Assembly: GCA_964630665.1 (NCBI GenBank)
Contig: CAZVVN010000001.1
Coordinates: 1-64,000, forward strand
Direction: 5' to 3'
Source of the DNA: UBA9619 sp964630665
Lineage (GTDB): Bacteria; Pseudomonadota; Gammaproteobacteria; Arenicellales; UBA868
Length of the DNA: 64,000 nt
Program-made: the position numbers and the translations under genes
In this document: positions 61,529 to 64,000 of the stretch, one piece after another
Position numbering within the stretch: the stretch's first letter is position 1
Layout: each line of letters opens with the position of its first letter
Notes under the pieces: generated by a model
The model's input: the letters and a program-made list of their open reading frames with translations, nothing else
What the model was told of the DNA's origin: nothing
The model's database searches: none

Positions 61529-64000
61529 TCATACGGTTTTAGCTGTCAGTGCCCCGCGCAGCAACTGTACAAAATGGATGGCGTCGCGGCCGGTGCCGTG
61601 GCGAATCTGCTGCCGACAGCTGGTACCGCCGGCCACAACGGCACTTTCGGGGGCGAGATTGCGTACGGCTGGCAGCAGTGACAGTTCAGCCATATTCATC
61701 GAGACCGCATAGGTCTGGGCCCACTGGCCAAAGTCCCCGGCCATGCCGCAGCAACTGCTGGCAATGGGGTCGACTTGTAGATCCGGTATCCAGCCGAGAA
61801 CGGTTTCCACATCAACGGCCGTGTCGAATGCTTTCTGGTGGCAGTGACAGTGAAGGGCGGCGTGGCTGATTGGTGATGGGCCGAAGTCCAGTGATAGCGA
61901 TGTGTGATTCCTGACTAGATACTCCTCCAGCAGCAGCGCCATCTCATCCAGGCCTTCAGCCTCACTCGAGGGGAAAAGGTCCTTGTACTCGTCCCGAAGG
62001 GTGAGCAGACAAGCCGGCTCAAGTCCGACCAGCGGGATGCCGCGATCCAGATACGGGCGCAGTGCCTTGATCAGGCGGGTCGCTTCAGTTCGGGCCTGAT
62101 CGATGAGGCCCGCTGAGAGAAAGGTACGGCCACAACAAAGCGGTCGGCCTCTTTTGGGTCGCGCTATATGCACGTGGCAGCCGGCAGCGGACAGTACATC
62201 GACCAGCGCCTGGCCGTTGGCGGGCTCGAACCAGCGGGTAAAGGTATCCAGCAGTACGACCACTTCCGTGTCCCTGGCAGGCCCGGCAGAAGTCCTGCGC
62301 TCCAGGCCTGGGTCACGCTGCCATAACGGCAGTGCCCGGTGCCGGGTAAGTCCTGTCAGGGATTCCAGAAGGCGCCGGGAAACCGGTAGACTAGTGGCCG
62401 AATTCAGCAGCCCTGCGAACGGCGCCAGTCGGGGCGCATAGCGAGGCAGGTAAGCGACCAGCCGCTGACCGGCCGTTAGACCCACTTCGCGAACGCGCAT
62501 GGCCTGCAGCTCCATTTTCATGCGTGCCATATCCACGCCCGTGGGACATTCGCGCTTGCAGGCCTTGCAGCCCACGCATAGCGACAGGGTCTCGTGCATC
62601 GCATCCGAGGTCAAAGCACCTGGACCGAGCTGTCCGCTGAGGGCCAGGCGTAAAGCGTTTGCCCGTCCCCGGGTGGAGTGCTGCTCGTCTCCCGTGGCCC
62701 GGTAGGAAGGGCACATCACCGCCGCGTCCCGCTTTCGGCAGGCCCCGTTGTTGTTACACATCTCGACTGCACCGGCAAATCCGCCCCAGTCCGACCAATC
62801 GAGGTGGGTTGTTGTGTTTTCGGCGTCATAGTCCGGCCGATAACGGAACAGGCTACGGTCGTCCATCTTCGGCGGCTGAACGATCTTGCCGGGATTAAAC
62901 AGGCCCTTGGGATCAACAGCCTGCTTGATGTCGCCAAAGATATCGAGCATCCGGTCACCGAACATGACAGGATGAAATTCTGATCGGACGATGCCGTCTC
63001 CGTGCTCGCCGGAATGTGAGCCCCCGTACTCTCTGACCATGGCAAAGGCTTTTTCGGCGATGGATCGCATTTTCTTCACATCGGCGGTACTTTTCATGTT
63101 GAGTATCGGCCGCACGTGGAGACAGCCTTCGGATGCGTGGGCATACCAGGTGCCGCTGGTGCCGTGGTCACGGAAGATACCGGTCAGGCGATCGGTAAAG
63201 TCGGCCAGATGTTCCAGAGGCACCGCACAGTCCTCGATGAACGAGACCGGTTTGCCGTCGCCCTTCATGGACATCATGATGTTCAGGCCGGCTTTTCTCA
63301 CGTCCCAGACCGCCCGCTGTTCCCCAGCGTCGGTGATCTTGACTACACTGTCTGAATGACCAAGATCAGACAAGAGTGAACCGAGATCTGCAAGCTGCCG
63401 TTCAAGATGAATGGGGTCTTGTCCGGCAAATTCGACCAGCAGCAATGCCTTCGGTCGGCCGCGGACGTATCGGGTCAGCGTATCCCTGAACATCGGGATC
63501 TCGAGGGCCAGTTCGATCAGGGTCTGGTCTACCAGTTCGACCGCATCCGGCGACAGCTTCATGATGTGCTGGGTGGAGGCCATGGCTGCATAAAAGGAAG
63601 AGAAATGGCAGATGCCCAGGATCTTTTTTTCTGGAATCGGCTGCAGTCGCAGTGTCAGCCGGCGAGTGAACGCCAGCGTCCCTTCAGACCCGACTAGTAA
63701 CTGTGCCATGTTTCGATGCGACTCCCCCGTACCCGGTGACATCAGGGCGTCGATGTTGTAACCGCCGACTCGACGGTGCACTTTTGGGAAGCGGCTGGTG
63801 ATTTCTTTTGACTCACGGTCGGCAAGTTCCACCATGGACCGTGTAAGCTGCCGGTAGAATGCGGGACCCTGGATACCGTCCAGGTCGTCCGGAACAGGGC
63901 CGAACGTGGCTTCATCACCGTTCGCGAGCAGGGCATCGATTGTGAGCACGTTGTCTCGCATGAGGCCGTATCGAACCGACCGGGCACCGCAGCTGTTGTT
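61529..64000 (-). CDS. FAD-linked oxidase fused to an Fe-S/CCG domain (YdiJ/GlcD-GlcF type), 5' end outside the window
   Basis: The frame continues past the visible Met (63961) to the window edge, reading NNSCGARSVRYGL, the FAD-pocket start of D-2-hydroxyacid dehydrogenases. At least 823 residues are visible. The FAD domain (VGSEGTLAFTRRLTLRL, then GTWYAHASEGCLHVRP) is followed by 4Fe-4S ligands (CNNNGACRKRD with a Cys-Pro, then CVGCKACKRECPTGVD) and a C-terminal CCG cysteine-rich domain (CCGRTFLSAG and CCGMAGDFGQ). This single-chain arrangement fits D-2-hydroxyglutarate or D-lactate dehydrogenases feeding electrons to the respiratory chain. The substrate is not certain. Confidence 0.9.
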   Translation of the reverse strand, partial: NNSCGARSVRYGLMRDNVLTIDALLANGDEATFGPVPDDLDGIQGPAFYRQLTRSMVELADRESKEITSRFPKVHRRVGGYNIDALMSPGTGESHRNMAQLLVGSEGTLAFTRRLTLRLQPIPEKKILGICHFSSFYAAMASTQHIMKLSPDAVELVDQTLIELALEIPMFRDTLTRYVRGRPKALLLVEFAGQDPIHLERQLADLGSLLSDLGHSDSVVKITDAGEQRAVWDVRKAGLNIMMSMKGDGKPVSFIEDCAVPLEHLADFTDRLTGIFRDHGTSGTWYAHASEGCLHVRPILNMKSTADVKKMRSIAEKAFAMVREYGGSHSGEHGDGIVRSEFHPVMFGDRMLDIFGDIKQAVDPKGLFNPGKIVQPPKMDDRSLFRYRPDYDAENTTTHLDWSDWGGFAGAVEMCNNNGACRKRDAAVMCPSYRATGDEQHSTRGRANALRLALSGQLGPGALTSDAMHETLSLCVGCKACKRECPTGVDMARMKMELQAMRVREVGLTAGQRLVAYLPRYAPRLAPFAGLLNSATSLPVSRRLLESLTGLTRHRALPLWQRDPGLERRTSAGPARDTEVVVLLDTFTRWFEPANGQALVDVLSAAGCHVHIARPKRGRPLCCGRTFLSAGLIDQARTEATRLIKALRPYLDRGIPLVGLEPACLLTLRDEYKDLFPSSEAEGLDEMALLLEEYLVRNHTSLSLDFGPSPISHAALHCHCHQKAFDTAVDVETVLGWIPDLQVDPIASSCCGMAGDFGQWAQTYAVSMNMAELSLLPAVRNLAPESAVVAGGTSCRQQIRHGTGRDAIHFVQLLRGALTAKTV

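Overview
This window reads as the chromosome of a free-living heterotrophic gammaproteobacterium, probably marine or otherwise a consumer of small organic solutes. The housekeeping order supports this class: tig-clpP-clpX-lon-(HU)-ppiD, and valS-(small protein)-holC-pepA divergent from lptF-lptG, together with rsmJ, rsmE and truD. There is no phage, insertion sequence, rRNA operon or CRISPR array. Both window edges cut a gene: clpB at the left and a large FAD/Fe-S oxidase at the right.

Region 1 (1-25.9 kb) is conserved core genome. It holds a proteostasis block (clpB, htpG, trigger factor, ClpXP, Lon, a PpiD-like foldase), seven tRNA genes (Pro, Arg, His, Lys, Leu, Val, Asp), truD, fabI, two 16S rRNA methyltransferases, valS, holC, pepA and the LPS-export permeases lptFG. 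The HU gene expected after lon is present, but it is split by a +1 frameshift in a run of six C.

Region 2 (25.9-36.4 kb) looks like an aminosulfonate (taurine-type) dissimilation locus. Alanine dehydrogenase and sulfoacetaldehyde acetyltransferase (xsc) are divergent from an omega-amino-acid:pyruvate aminotransferase. The aminotransferase is followed by a four-gene ABC importer of the PotFGHI (polyamine) type and by a MetE-core zinc protein. The inferred route is: import of an amino-sulfonate, transamination with pyruvate, regeneration of pyruvate from alanine by Ald, and cleavage of sulfoacetaldehyde by Xsc to acetyl phosphate and sulfite. The second permease carries an unusual tail: an extra membrane helix, a charged helix and three tandem ~37-residue repeats.

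Region 3 (36.4-40.2 kb) is decaying. It holds a broken MltF-like lytic transglycosylase, an RT0821-like envelope protein interrupted by an in-frame TGA, and small exported proteins of unknown function.

Region 4 (40.2-64 kb) is catabolic. A class III aminotransferase diverges from methylmalonate/malonate-semialdehyde dehydrogenase (beta-alanine type degradation). A flavoprotein dehydrogenase, an SCP2-like protein, an alpha/beta hydrolase, a 3-hydroxyisobutyrate-dehydrogenase-type enzyme and an isocitrate-lyase/PEP-mutase-type lyase follow, then a complete Dpp/Opp-type ABC importer, a D-2-hydroxyacid dehydrogenase and a haloacid-dehalogenase-type hydrolase. The right end has a GST, MFS and DMT transporters, a type III CoA-transferase facing a MaoC-type hydratase, and the partial oxidase. 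Two importers share a layout in which a perfect GC-rich hairpin follows the solute-binding-protein gene, probably setting expression ratios. No intergenic gap exceeds 300 bases.
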